A program made the translations under genes and the position numbers. A DNA stretch of 64,000 nucleotides from JADGGV01 sp035715725 (GTDB lineage: Bacteria; Gemmatimonadota; Gemmatimonadetes; Longimicrobiales; RSA9). The stretch is from positions 1 through 64,000 of the forward strand of contig DASTKT010000013.1 of the NCBI GenBank assembly GCA_035715725.1, given 5' to 3'. This document shows, piece by piece, positions 53,037 to 61,689 of the stretch. The stretch's first letter is position 1, and every line of letters starts with the position of its first letter. Under the pieces are notes generated by a model. That model worked only from the letters and a program-made list of their open reading frames with translations. It made no database searches and was not told the DNA's origin.

Positions 53037-54683
53037 TCAGCCGGCGGCGGTGAGCCCGGCCTCGGCGAGGGGAGCGGGGATCGCGTCCGCGGCCGTGCGG
53101 AAGCGGCCGGCGAGCGCATCGATGCGGCCGGCCAGCTCGGCCAGGTGCTCGCCGGCGGCGGCCAGCTCCTGCATGGCGGCGATCTGCTCGCCGCCGGCGG
53201 AGGCGATCGTGCGGGCGCGCTCGCGGGTCCGGCCGGCGAGATCGTGGAGCAGCTCGACGGCATCGCCGAGCGTCTCGAGCTCCGCGGCCTGGGTCTCGAC
53301 CTGGGCGGCGAGCCCGCCGAGGGCGCCGACGGCGTGGCGCAGCCCGTCGACGAGGCGCTCCAGCGCCGCGCGGCTGTCGCCGGCGACCTCGCCCACACCC
53401 GAGAGCCGGCCGTCGAGCGTGACGAGCCCGGCCTCCACCTCCTCCATGCAGCTCCGCACGTCCGCGACCGCCTCACCCACCTCGGCGGCGGAGGCGGCGG
53501 AGCGCCCCGCCAGCTTGCGCATCTCGTCGGCGACGACGGTGAACCCCCTGCCCTCCTCGCCGGCGCGGGCGGCCTCGATGCCGGCGTTCAGCGCGAGGAA
53601 GTTCGTGCGGCGCGCCAGCTCCTGGATGCGGGTGACGGCGAGCCCGATGTTGTCGCCGGCCTCGGTGAGGAGGCGCATCGCGGCGGCGGAGCGGCGGGTG
53701 CCCTCGCCCGCCTCGGAGAGGAGCTCGCCGGCGCGGCCGATCCGGGCGGCGTGCCCCTCCGCCTCGGCCGCCAGCGTCTGGGCCTCGGCGGCGGAGCCGC
53801 CCGCGTCGTCGCGCAGGCGACGGGCGGCGGCGCCGATGCCGCCGACGGCGCCGCGGCTGCGCTCGACGAGGGAGACCTGCTCGTCGGCGCCGCGGGCGAG
53901 CACGTCGGTGCTCTCGCCAATGCGCTCGGCGGCGGCGGTGACCTGCGCCGCGGTGGTGGCGAGCTGCGCGGCGAAGGCGGCGAGCTCGCGGGCGTGCACC
54001 TGCAGCTCGGCGATCGTGCCGGTGAGGCCCTCGAGCGTGCGGTTCAGGCTGACGCCGAAGAAGCCGAGGTCGTCGAGGTGACGCACGCTCAGCCGGACCG
54101 CGAGGTCGCCGGCCTCGACGGCGGCCAGGCGCCGGCGGACGGCGCGCAGCCGCCGCGTGACGGCGATCGGCGCCAGCGCCGCGACGTAGGCGAAGCCGGC
54201 GAGCGCGATGGCCTCGGCGCCGGCGAGCGCCGGCGTCGCTCCGCCGAGGACGCGGGCGACCGGATAGAGGAGCACCAGGAGGCCGAGCTGGAGCCGCGCG
54301 ACGCCGGGGAGGCCGAGCGCGTTGGCGACGACCGCGAAGACGGCGATCGGCATGACGAGGTAGCCGTGCGGTCCGAGCGCGGCGGCGTAGCCGGCGATGA
54401 GGGCGACGTCCCAGACCGCGGCGGCGTAGACCTGCCAGGGTCGGAACGCACCGCTCAGCGCGACGAGGAAGAGGAGGTTCGGCGCGGCCGTCGCCAGCGT
54501 GAGCGCGGCGGCCCAGGCGAGGCTCATGTCGATGGCGCCGGTCAGGCGGCCGAAGGCCCAGAGCGCCCAGGCGAGCGCGAGGATTCCCCAGCGGCGGGCG
54601 ATGGAGACCTGCTGGCGGGCGTGGAACTGCAGCTCGCGCTCGCGCGCGAGGAGCGCGTCGGAGGAGGAACGGGCGTCGTTCAC
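53037..54683 (-). CDS. Methyl-accepting chemotaxis protein with polytopic membrane sensor
   Basis: 548 residues. About six N-terminal hydrophobic segments (about 35-190) replace the usual two-span periplasmic sensor, followed by a HAMP-like stretch (LRAVRRRLAAVEAGDLAVRL) and a signalling coiled coil. The hairpin tip RRTNFLALNAGIEAARAGEEG is perfectly conserved. It would signal to CheA/CheW, none of which is in the window. Such a design resembles membrane- or lipid-sensing receptors. Confidence 0.9.
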   Translation of the reverse strand: MNDARSSSDALLARERELQFHARQQVSIARRWGILALAWALWAFGRLTGAIDMSLAWAAALTLATAAPNLLFLVALSGAFRPWQVYAAAVWDVALIAGYAAALGPHGYLVMPIAVFAVVANALGLPGVARLQLGLLVLLYPVARVLGGATPALAGAEAIALAGFAYVAALAPIAVTRRLRAVRRRLAAVEAGDLAVRLSVRHLDDLGFFGVSLNRTLEGLTGTIAELQVHARELAAFAAQLATTAAQVTAAAERIGESTDVLARGADEQVSLVERSRGAVGGIGAAARRLRDDAGGSAAEAQTLAAEAEGHAARIGRAGELLSEAGEGTRRSAAAMRLLTEAGDNIGLAVTRIQELARRTNFLALNAGIEAARAGEEGRGFTVVADEMRKLAGRSAASAAEVGEAVADVRSCMEEVEAGLVTLDGRLSGVGEVAGDSRAALERLVDGLRHAVGALGGLAAQVETQAAELETLGDAVELLHDLAGRTRERARTIASAGGEQIAAMQELAAAGEHLAELAGRIDALAGRFRTAADAIPAPLAEAGLTAAG

Positions 54684-54867
54684 GGGTCGGAATCGGAGGA
54701 AACAAACCAGGGGAGGCGTGCAAGATCGACCCGGCGGAACGTGGCGTCAAGAGCGCGATGCCGGGCCCCGGCTTGCCGCCTCCCGCCTCGGCGCGCAGAA
54801 TTGACGCGCAAAACGACACGGCAGCAGCGCGCGGCGGCGGGCCGCGGCGCCGCGCGAAGGAGATTCG

Positions 54868-55806
54868 ATGAAGCGGATCCTGGTGACGGGGGCGCTGGGA
54901 CAGATCGGCTCGGAGCTGGTGCCGGCGCTGCGGGCGGCGTACGGCGAGGCGGCGGTCGTGGCGTCGGACGTGAAGCGGCCGGAGGAGGAGGGCGGCGGCC
55001 CGTTCGTCGCGCTGGACTGCACGGACGCGGCCGCGCTGGCGACGGTCGTGCGGGAGCACCGCGTGGGAACGATCTACCACCTGGTCGCGCTGCTCTCCGC
55101 GACGGGCGAGCGGAACCCCCAGAAGGCATACCACGTGAACCTCGGCACGCTCATGCACGTGCTCGAGGTGGCGCGCGAGACCGGGGCCGCCGTCTTCACG
55201 CCCAGCTCGATCGGCGCGTTCGGGCCGAGCACCCCGCGGGATCCCGCGCCGCAGGACACGATCCAGCGCCCGACCACGATGTACGGCGTGACGAAGGTGG
55301 CGGGCGAGCTGCTCGCGGACTACTACCACCACCGCTTCGGCGTGGACACGCGCGGCGTGCGCTACCCGGGGCTGATCTCCTACGGCTCGCCGCCCGGCGG
55401 AGGCACGACGGACTACGCCGTGGAGATCTTCCACGCCGCGCTCGAGCGCGGCGAGTACACCTGCTTTCTCGGGCCCGACACGCAGCTCGACATGATGTAC
55501 ATGCCGGACGCGATCCGCGCCGCGATGGAGCTGATGGAGGCGGAGCCGTCCCGGCTGCGGCACCGCAACGCCTTCAACGTGACGGCCATGCAGGTCACGC
55601 CGGAGCGGCTCGCGGCGGAGATCCGGCGCCACATCCCCGCGCTGCGGATCGGCTACGACGTCGACCCGGTCCGGCAGGCGATCGCGGATTCGTGGCCGCG
55701 CCGCATCGACGACAGCGCCGCGCGCGAGGAGTGGGGGTGGGCGCCGCGCTACGACCTGGCGGCGATGACGGAGGACATGCTGGCGAACCTGTCGCGCGGC
55801 GCGTAG
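54868..55806 (+). CDS. tdh: L-threonine 3-dehydrogenase (SDR type)
   Basis: 312 residues. VTGALGQIGSELVPAL (NAD glycine loop, the TDH-type GxxGxxG), YGVTKVAGELL (catalytic Tyr/Lys) and RYPGLISY...GGTTDYAVEIF specific to SDR-type TDH. Converts threonine to 2-amino-3-ketobutyrate. The next gene is kbl, completing threonine breakdown to glycine and acetyl-CoA. ATG with GAAGGAG upstream. Confidence 0.93.
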   Translation: MKRILVTGALGQIGSELVPALRAAYGEAAVVASDVKRPEEEGGGPFVALDCTDAAALATVVREHRVGTIYHLVALLSATGERNPQKAYHVNLGTLMHVLEVARETGAAVFTPSSIGAFGPSTPRDPAPQDTIQRPTTMYGVTKVAGELLADYYHHRFGVDTRGVRYPGLISYGSPPGGGTTDYAVEIFHAALERGEYTCFLGPDTQLDMMYMPDAIRAAMELMEAEPSRLRHRNAFNVTAMQVTPERLAAEIRRHIPALRIGYDVDPVRQAIADSWPRRIDDSAAREEWGWAPRYDLAAMTEDMLANLSRGA

Positions 55807-55812
55807 AGCGCC

Positions 55813-56000
55813 GCGCACGCTGCGCTGTCGTCGCGCCTGCGGCGCGACGCACGCTCGCGTTGCTCGCTGTCGCGGCCTTCGGCCGCGCACGTTTCACTGT
55901 CGCCGCGCCTGCGGCGCGACGCACGCTGCGCTGTCGCTCGCCTGGCGGCTCGCGCACGCTCGCTACGCTCGCTGTCGCGGCGCTTCGCGCCGCGGTTTCA
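55813..56000. repeat. Five-unit GC-rich hairpin array between tdh and kbl
   Basis: Fills the 209-base gap. Five units, each a CACG-to-CTGTCG spacer followed by a small hairpin with a 4-5-base loop: GCGCCTGCGGCGC, GCGGCCTTCGGCCGC, CGCGCCTGCGGCGCG, CTCGCCTGGCGGCTCG-type and GGCGCTTCGCGCC. The spacer GCACGCTGCGCTGTCG recurs exactly at 55816-55830 and 55921-55936 region. It is a tandem hairpin array of the REP/BIME kind. It could slow transcription or translation between the two genes. Confidence 0.75.
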
Positions 56001-56015
56001 ACCGGGGGGTGGACC

Positions 56016-57239
56016 ATGCCGCTCGACAGAATTTCGCCGGTGCTGAGCCAGGCGGTGACGGATCTCGAGACGCAGGGGCGCGCGAAGGGGCGCGAGACGG
56101 TGGTGGTCGGGGTGCTGCCGCCGGAGGGGAATCGCGGGCCCCGCTTCCTCCTCGAGGGCGCGGGCGAGAAGGAGTTCCTGCGGATGAACTCCAACTCGTA
56201 CCTCGGGATGGGGCTGCGGCCGGAGGTCGTGGCGGCCGAGGAGGCCGGGACCGAGCGCTACGGCGCGGGCCCGGGCGCGGTGCGCTTCATCAGCGGGACG
56301 TACGCGCCGCACGTCGAGCTGGAGCGGCGGCTCGCGGCGTTCCACGCGCGCGAGGCGGCGATGATCTTCAGCTCGGCATACGCGACCGTCATCGGGGTGA
56401 TCAGCCCGCTGGTGACGGCGGAGACGATCGTCATCAGCGACGAGCTGAACCACAACTCGATCATCAACGCGATCCGCCTGTCGCGCCCCGCGGACAAGGC
56501 GGTCTACAAGCACCTGGAGATGGACGGGCTGCGCGAGGCGCTCGGCGCGGCGCGCGGCCGGGCGAAGCGCGTGGTCGTGGTCACCGACGGCGTCTTCAGC
56601 ATGCGCGGCGACCACGCGCCCATGGACGTGCTGCTCGGGATCGCGCGGGACTTCGACGCCGCGTTCGAGGAGGGTGTCGTCGTCGTCATGGACGATTCGC
56701 ACGGCGTCGGAGCGTTCGGCACGACGGGGCGCGGCACGGAGGAGTACACGGGCTCGCCGCCGGTGGACGTGCTGATCGGCACGCTCGGCAAGGCGTTCGG
56801 CGTGAACGGCGGGTACGTGGCCTCCTCGGCGCCGGTGATCCGGTATCTGCGGGAGACGGCGCCGATGTACATCTACTCGAACCCGATCACACCGGGCGAA
56901 GCCACGGCGGCGCTGGCGACGCTGGAGCTGCTGACGGGGGACCTCGGCGTCGAGCTGCTGGAGCGGCTGCGCGCGCTGACACACCGCTTCAAGGACGGGC
57001 TGGAGCGGCTCGGCTTCGAGACGCTGCCGGGCGAGCACCCGGTCGTGCCGCTGATGGTCCGGGATACCGCGCGGACCCGGCAGCTCGTGCGGCACCTCTA
57101 CGAGAACGGCATCCTCGCCACCGGCCTCGCCTACCCCGTCGTCCCCCGGGGCGACGAGGAGATCCGCTTCCAGGTGAACGCCGACCACACGGAGTACGAC
57201 ATCGACTACGTGCTGCGGGCGCTCGAGGCGGCGCGGTGA
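56016..57239 (+). CDS. kbl: 2-amino-3-ketobutyrate coenzyme A ligase (alpha-oxoamine synthase family)
   Basis: 407 residues. PLP enzyme with the Lys in GTLGKAFG; DDSHGVGAFG (Asp), FSSAYATVIGVIS and ISDELNHNSIINAI match KBL/BioF/SPT-type folds. Next to tdh, so threonine-derived aminoketobutyrate is the likely substrate. The family also includes serine palmitoyltransferase; the context argues for kbl. The ATG at 56016 is 15 bases beyond the hairpin array. Confidence 0.86.
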   Translation: MPLDRISPVLSQAVTDLETQGRAKGRETVVVGVLPPEGNRGPRFLLEGAGEKEFLRMNSNSYLGMGLRPEVVAAEEAGTERYGAGPGAVRFISGTYAPHVELERRLAAFHAREAAMIFSSAYATVIGVISPLVTAETIVISDELNHNSIINAIRLSRPADKAVYKHLEMDGLREALGAARGRAKRVVVVTDGVFSMRGDHAPMDVLLGIARDFDAAFEEGVVVVMDDSHGVGAFGTTGRGTEEYTGSPPVDVLIGTLGKAFGVNGGYVASSAPVIRYLRETAPMYIYSNPITPGEATAALATLELLTGDLGVELLERLRALTHRFKDGLERLGFETLPGEHPVVPLMVRDTARTRQLVRHLYENGILATGLAYPVVPRGDEEIRFQVNADHTEYDIDYVLRALEAAR

Positions 57240-57286
57240 GTCGGCGGAGGCTCTCGATGCCAGCGGGGCGGCCGCACGTCCTATCT

Positions 57287-57472
57287 CGTCACGCGAAGGC
57301 GCGAGGATGACAGCGGAGCCGCGAAGGGGGCGGCCGCAGCACGCCCGGGGGACGCCGGCCACCGGCGTTCGCCGGACATGACATCAGAAGCACGTGCATT
57401 CCCCGGTGGGTCTCCAATGCCCGGCGAGCTTCCCTTCGCGTCTTCCGTTCAGCTCCGCGTCTTCGCGTGACG
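57287..57472. repeat. Inverted-repeat element near kbl
   Basis: A 40-base left arm (57287-57326) and a 39-base right arm (57434-57472, inverted) share CGTCACGCGAAG at the outer end and GCGAAG at the inner end; about 30 of 40 positions match. It is about 186 bases in all. The layout matches the 2868-3174 element although the arms are a different sequence family; both are purine-rich with short repeated GCGAAG/GCAGAG words. Confidence 0.7.
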
Positions 57473-57562
57473 CAGCTCCGTTCCCGACGCCGGCGGCGCC
57501 CGCGACCCCGGACGAACGCCGGGCGCGGGCTCGAGATCGGGCTCGGACCCGTTCTCGGGCCC

Positions 57563-57601
57563 GAGATCGAGATCCGCGCCTGCGGCGCTGAGATCGAGAT
57601 C
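57563..57601. repeat. GAGATCGAGATC direct repeat
   Basis: The 12-mer GAGATCGAGATC occurs at 57563-57574 and 57590-57601, separated by a small hairpin-like CGCGCCTGCGGCG. It lies in non-coding sequence; on the minus strand it yields a Leu/Asp-type repeat in one frame, which I do not believe is translated. Confidence 0.6.
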
Positions 57602-57624
57602 GGAGCGGCCCCCCCCAACGCACG

Positions 57625-57653
57625 GCGCCCGGTGGGTTCTTCCCACCGGGCGC
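57625..57653. terminator. Terminator hairpin
   Basis: A perfect 12-bp stem (57625-57636 with 57642-57653), TTCTT loop, 48 bases past the stop of the minus-strand secreted-protein gene and far beyond kbl. It probably terminates the former; no long T-run. Confidence 0.65.
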
Positions 57654-57701
57654 TTCATGCATCCCCGGCGATTCCTCGGATGCCCGGCTGCCCTCCGCCA
57701 C

Positions 57702-58466
57702 TCAGCGGCAGCGGGCACCCGCATCGTGGAGGCGCATGGCCTTGTCGCCGAGGGTGACGACGCCACCTTCGCCGCCGGTGACCGCGACCTGCGTCCTCGA
57801 GCCGTCCTCGCCCGTCAGCGCGACGGCGATCTCCTGGCCGCGCGTGATGGCGCGCCAGGTGAAGCGCATCGACTGCTTCGCGGTCTGGCTGCCGCCGGCG
57901 CCGGGGGTGTAGACGCTCAGGACGGTGTTCTTCTCGGCGGCCCCGGTCCCGTTCGCGCAGAACGTGAAGACGTGCGTCGTGGCGGCGCCGCCGGCGGGGC
58001 CGCCGTCGGTGCGGTCCGTGTAGGAGACGGTCCGTCCGGCCAGCAGCGCGGTCCAGCGCCGGGCGAGGGGCGTGGCGTCGCTCCAGCCGGATCCGCGCCG
58101 GGTCAGCACGTAGTGTTCGTCGGGCTGGCCCGGTGCGTGGAACGTCACGCCGAGCTGGTCGCCCTGGAGCGCGGCGTCGCCCGCGAACTGCTGCCCGTCG
58201 GCCGAGGCGACGACGAAGCTGACGCGGCTGCCGGTGACCTTGCCGTTCAGCGGTAGGGTTCGGCCGGCGGCGGCCATGACACCGGTGACGCGCCCGCCCT
58301 CGGCCGGCCGGAACGTGATGGCGATGCCGTCGTTGCCCTGCACGAGCATGACCCACTCGCCCATGACATCCTGGGCGGTGAGGCGCGCGGGTCGGGCGAG
58401 GCCGAGCAGCGGGAGGAGGCCGGCCACGAGGGCGGCGGGGATCGAACGGCGGAGGATCGGTATCAT
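57702..58466 (-). CDS. Predicted secreted protein, unknown
   Basis: 254 residues with a signal peptide (MIPILRRSIPAALVAGLLPLLGLARPARLTAQ split here). The mature part is beta-rich: GEWVMLVQGNDGIAITFRPA, VTGVMAAAGRTLPLNGKVTGSRVSFV, resembling lipocalin-like or LysM-free DUFs that I cannot name. One Cys pair in FCANGTG...GARCR could form a disulfide. It lies 50 bases after the udk stop on the same strand. Confidence 0.7.
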   Translation of the reverse strand: MIPILRRSIPAALVAGLLPLLGLARPARLTAQDVMGEWVMLVQGNDGIAITFRPAEGGRVTGVMAAAGRTLPLNGKVTGSRVSFVVASADGQQFAGDAALQGDQLGVTFHAPGQPDEHYVLTRRGSGWSDATPLARRWTALLAGRTVSYTDRTDGGPAGGAATTHVFTFCANGTGAAEKNTVLSVYTPGAGGSQTAKQSMRFTWRAITRGQEIAVALTGEDGSRTQVAVTGGEGGVVTLGDKAMRLHDAGARCR

Positions 58467-58516
58467 CGTCGCCTGCCGAAGGGAGTGGGGTCTGCCGAGG
58501 GCGATGGCGGGCGGCG

Positions 58517-59200
58517 CTACTGCCCGTGGAGGATCGACTTCACCTTCGTGATCAGCATGTCGACGGCGACGCGGTTGTGGCCGCCGTCGGGCACGATGAT
58601 GTCCGCGTAGCGCTTGCTGGGCTCGACGAACTCGAGGTGCATCGGCCGCACCGTGCTGATGTACTGGTGGATGACCGACTCGGCGTTGCGGCCGCGCTCC
58701 GCCATGTCGCGCGTGAGGCGACGGATGAAGCGGAGGTCGGACGCGGTGTCGACGAACACCTTGATGTCGAGCAGCTCTCGCAGCTCCGGCTCCCAGAGGA
58801 TGAGGATGCCGTCGACGATGACCACCTTTCGCGGCTGCGCGGTCTCCGTCTCGGCGCGACGCGCGTGGCACGTGAAGTCGTAGCTGGGCACCTCGACGGG
58901 CCGGCCGGCCAGCAGGGAGTGGAGGTGCTCCACGAGCAGCGGCGTCTCCAGCGAATCGGGGTGGTCGTAGTTGATGCGCGCCCGCTCCTCCGCGGGGAGG
59001 TAGCTCGCGTCGGCGTAGTAGGCGTCGTGGTGGATGACGGTGACCTGCCCGCGGCCGAGGCCGCGCGTGATCTCCCGCACCACGGTGGTCTTGCCGGAGC
59101 CGCTCCCGCCGGCGACGCCGATGATGATCGGCCGCCCGTCGGCCGGGCGGTGCTCGGCGTCGACGGCGTGGATTCCGGCGGGGTCTTTCCAGGCGCTCAT
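58517..59200 (-). CDS. udk: Uridine kinase
   Basis: Phosphorylates uridine and cytidine in pyrimidine salvage. 227 residues, normal. P-loop GVAGGSGSGKTT, HHDAYYAD, YDHPDSLE and a lid/ATP site including FVDTASDLRFIRRLTRDM. ATG at 59200 giving MSAWKDP is chosen over a second ATG 18 bases up; both are possible. Confidence 0.95.
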   Translation of the reverse strand: MSAWKDPAGIHAVDAEHRPADGRPIIIGVAGGSGSGKTTVVREITRGLGRGQVTVIHHDAYYADASYLPAEERARINYDHPDSLETPLLVEHLHSLLAGRPVEVPSYDFTCHARRAETETAQPRKVVIVDGILILWEPELRELLDIKVFVDTASDLRFIRRLTRDMAERGRNAESVIHQYISTVRPMHLEFVEPSKRYADIIVPDGGHNRVAVDMLITKVKSILHGQ

Positions 59201-59256
59201 GGCGCTGGATGATCGCACCGGCGGCGTCCCGGCCGCAACGCCGGGGCCGGGCGGGC

Positions 59257-61689
59257 TCAGCGCCGGGCGCGCTCGCCGAGCGCCTCCTCGACCTGGGCGA
59301 GGGCGGTGCGGGCGGCGGTGTCGCCGGGCTCGAAGTCGAGTCCGCGGCGGAGCGCCAGGCGCGCGCGCGCCAGATCGCCGAGGAGCAGGTAGGCGCGGGC
59401 CAGGTTCAGGTGGGCCGCGCCGAGCCCGGGCGCGATCGCGGCGGCGCGCTCGTACTCCGCGGCGGCGCGGGCCGGCTCGCCGGCCCGCAGCGCCATGTTG
59501 CCGAGGTTCACGTGGCCGAGCGGCTCGAAGCCGTTCACGATCGTGTCGCGGACGAAGGCCTCGCGCGCACCGGCGGTGTCGCCCGCGGCCTGGAGCGAGA
59601 GCCCGAGGTTCACCCAGCCGAGCGGGACGGCGGGGTCGCGGGCCAGCGCCCGCCGGTAGAGCGCGATGGCGGCGGCGTGGTCACCGCCGTCGGCGGCGGC
59701 GAGGCCGGCGTTCACGAGGATGGGCGGCTCGTCGGGCTCGATCTCGAGCGCCCTGGAGTAGGCGACGAGGGCGGCGCGCGCATCGCCGCGGACGCGGGCC
59801 TCGTCGCCGAGGTAGCCGAGGACGAGCGCCCAGCGGCCGCGGAGGGGCGCATCGTCGGCGCCGAGCGAGCGCAGCGCGACCGCGAGGAAGCGGTGCGTCT
59901 CCGGGTCCTCGCCGCGCGCCCAGTGCAGGCTGGCGAGGGCGAGCGCACGGACGTCGAGGTCGCGGCTCGCGGCCAGGCGGCGCAACCGGTCGGCGGCCTC
60001 CCGGTCGAGCGCCGGCATGTCGGGGCGGAGCCAGCGCTCGAGGAACGCGGCGAGCGCGGCGAACTGCGTCATCGTCCCGCGGGCGCCGGGGTCGAGGAGG
60101 CGGCGGGCGGCGTCGCCCTCGGAGCGGAGCTCCCCGGCGCGCGCGAGCGCCTCGACGAGCGGCGGCCGGGGCTTGAGCGTGCCGTACCAGCGATCGACGT
60201 CGCCTTGCAGGCGGCCCTCGGCGCGGTCCGCGTGGCAGGCGCGGCAGGCGCTCGGGATGCCGAGCGCGGAGTCGACGGCCGGGCGCGGGATCGAGATGGT
60301 GTGGTCGGAGCGGAGGTAGCGCACGGCGCCGCCGACCTCCCGCTCCTGGACGTACGGCATGTGGCACGAGACGCAGCGGCTGCCGGCGGAGGCGGCGGGG
60401 TGGTGCGAGTGCTCGGCGACGCGGTCGGCCTTGCTCGGGTGACAGCCGAGGCACTGGCCGTCGTCGAGGCGGCCGGGGAGCGGCGCGCCGGAGATCGTGC
60501 GGTAGCGCTGCGTGTGCGGGTCGTGGCAGTCCACGCAGGTCATGGAGCCGTTCAGGTAGCAGTCGCTCGAGAGGTGCCCCTGCTGGTACGCGAACGTGCG
60601 GGTGCGGCCGTCGGCGTGGACCGCCGTGTCGCCGAGGAGCGGCAGCGCCAGCGAGTAGTACGTCTCGAGCGACTTCCCGGGCAGGTACCCCGGCCGCACG
60701 ACGTCCTTCAGCGCGTGGCAGCGCAGGCAGACGCGCACGGACGCCTCCTTCGAGAGCGTCGCGAGCGGCGACATGGCGACGTCGCCGCCGGCGCGGACGC
60801 TCGCGATGTGGCGGCCGGCCGGGCCGTGACACGCCTCGCAGTCGATGGCCAGGCTCTTCAGCCGGGTCTCGTAGGCGCGGCGCTCGGGGTCGAACGCGAG
60901 CTGGATCTGGCTGCCGTGGCACTCCTGGCAGCTCGCGTACACCTTGCTGGCGCCGAGGACGCGCACGGGCGGCCAGTCGCCGCAGTCGGCCAGGCGCATG
61001 TCGGGCGTGATCGGCCGCCAGCCGCGGTTCAGCCGCGTGGACGTGTTGCAGAACCACGCCGTGTCGCGGCGCTCGACCTCGAACGGCAGGAAGCGGAGCG
61101 TGCCGTCCGGCCAGCGCGTCACGAAGCCCTGCGTCCCGCCGCCGGCCATGTGGCCGCCGCCGACCACGCCGTCGACGCGCAGCCGGGTCGGCGGCTCGCC
61201 GTCCCGCTCGACGACGAAGGCGAGGCCGCCGGCCTCCGCCCGCGGGTAGACGACGGCGTCGCGGAAGCGGATCGGCGCGCCACCGAACGGGGCGAACACG
61301 ACGTCGGCGGCGGGGGGCATGCGGCCCGCGCGGCCGTGCGTCGACGCGCGCCAGGCGTCGTGCTCGCGGGCGTGGCAGCCGGCGCACGCCTCGGCGCCGG
61401 CGAAGTCGGCGAAGCCGGGCTCGGCCGCGGGCGCGGCGGCGGGCGGCGGCGGGAGCGGCACTCGCTCGCCGCCGCCGGGCGCCGGGGCAGTCGGCGCTCC
61501 GCGGTTGGCCAGGCTGGCCAGGTAGGCCAGCGCCATGGCGGAAATGGCCAGGGCGAGGCCGGCGATGAGCCAGGCGCGGGGGGAACGGTCGGGGCGCGGC
61601 GCGGGGCGGCCGGCGGCGGGGGGGACGGCCGAACCGCCGCTGCGCTTCGCGCCATCCGGCCCCCTCCCGCCCCGCTTCTTCCGGCTCAT
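59257..61689 (-). CDS. Octahaem c-type cytochrome with C-terminal TPR domain
   Basis: 810 residues. A single N-terminal membrane anchor (about 40-60) precedes a periplasmic region. Eight haem motifs in order: CAGCH (about 102-106), CQECH, CEACH, CLRCH, CVDCH, CLGCH, CVSCH and CRACH. The C-terminal about 300 residues hold TPR helices, e.g. RALEIEPDEPPILVNAGLAA and RALARDPAVPLGWVNLGLSL, with further TPRs to the end. Multihaem-TPR fusions take part in extracytoplasmic electron transfer. Overlaps the upstream tetrahaem gene by 4 bases. Confidence 0.9.
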   Translation of the reverse strand: MSRKKRGGRGPDGAKRSGGSAVPPAAGRPAPRPDRSPRAWLIAGLALAISAMALAYLASLANRGAPTAPAPGGGERVPLPPPPAAAPAAEPGFADFAGAEACAGCHAREHDAWRASTHGRAGRMPPAADVVFAPFGGAPIRFRDAVVYPRAEAGGLAFVVERDGEPPTRLRVDGVVGGGHMAGGGTQGFVTRWPDGTLRFLPFEVERRDTAWFCNTSTRLNRGWRPITPDMRLADCGDWPPVRVLGASKVYASCQECHGSQIQLAFDPERRAYETRLKSLAIDCEACHGPAGRHIASVRAGGDVAMSPLATLSKEASVRVCLRCHALKDVVRPGYLPGKSLETYYSLALPLLGDTAVHADGRTRTFAYQQGHLSSDCYLNGSMTCVDCHDPHTQRYRTISGAPLPGRLDDGQCLGCHPSKADRVAEHSHHPAASAGSRCVSCHMPYVQEREVGGAVRYLRSDHTISIPRPAVDSALGIPSACRACHADRAEGRLQGDVDRWYGTLKPRPPLVEALARAGELRSEGDAARRLLDPGARGTMTQFAALAAFLERWLRPDMPALDREAADRLRRLAASRDLDVRALALASLHWARGEDPETHRFLAVALRSLGADDAPLRGRWALVLGYLGDEARVRGDARAALVAYSRALEIEPDEPPILVNAGLAAADGGDHAAAIALYRRALARDPAVPLGWVNLGLSLQAAGDTAGAREAFVRDTIVNGFEPLGHVNLGNMALRAGEPARAAAEYERAAAIAPGLGAAHLNLARAYLLLGDLARARLALRRGLDFEPGDTAARTALAQVEEALGERARR

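Larger units (their letters stand above)
57240..57701. other. Intergenic region with inverted repeats and terminator
   Basis: 462 bases without a supported gene, between the converging kbl and the secreted-protein gene. Contains the inverted-repeat element at 57287-57472, a GAGATCGAGATC direct repeat at 57563-57601 and a terminator hairpin at 57625-57653. Several short ORFs in the region are low-complexity (Arg/Asp or Arg/Ala repeats) and are not proposed as genes. Confidence 0.6.

Noticed and set aside
57449..57766. Small minus-strand frame with LDL/DLDLG repeats
   Set aside because: Arises from the GAGATCGAGATC repeat and overlaps the terminator and the secreted-protein gene end.
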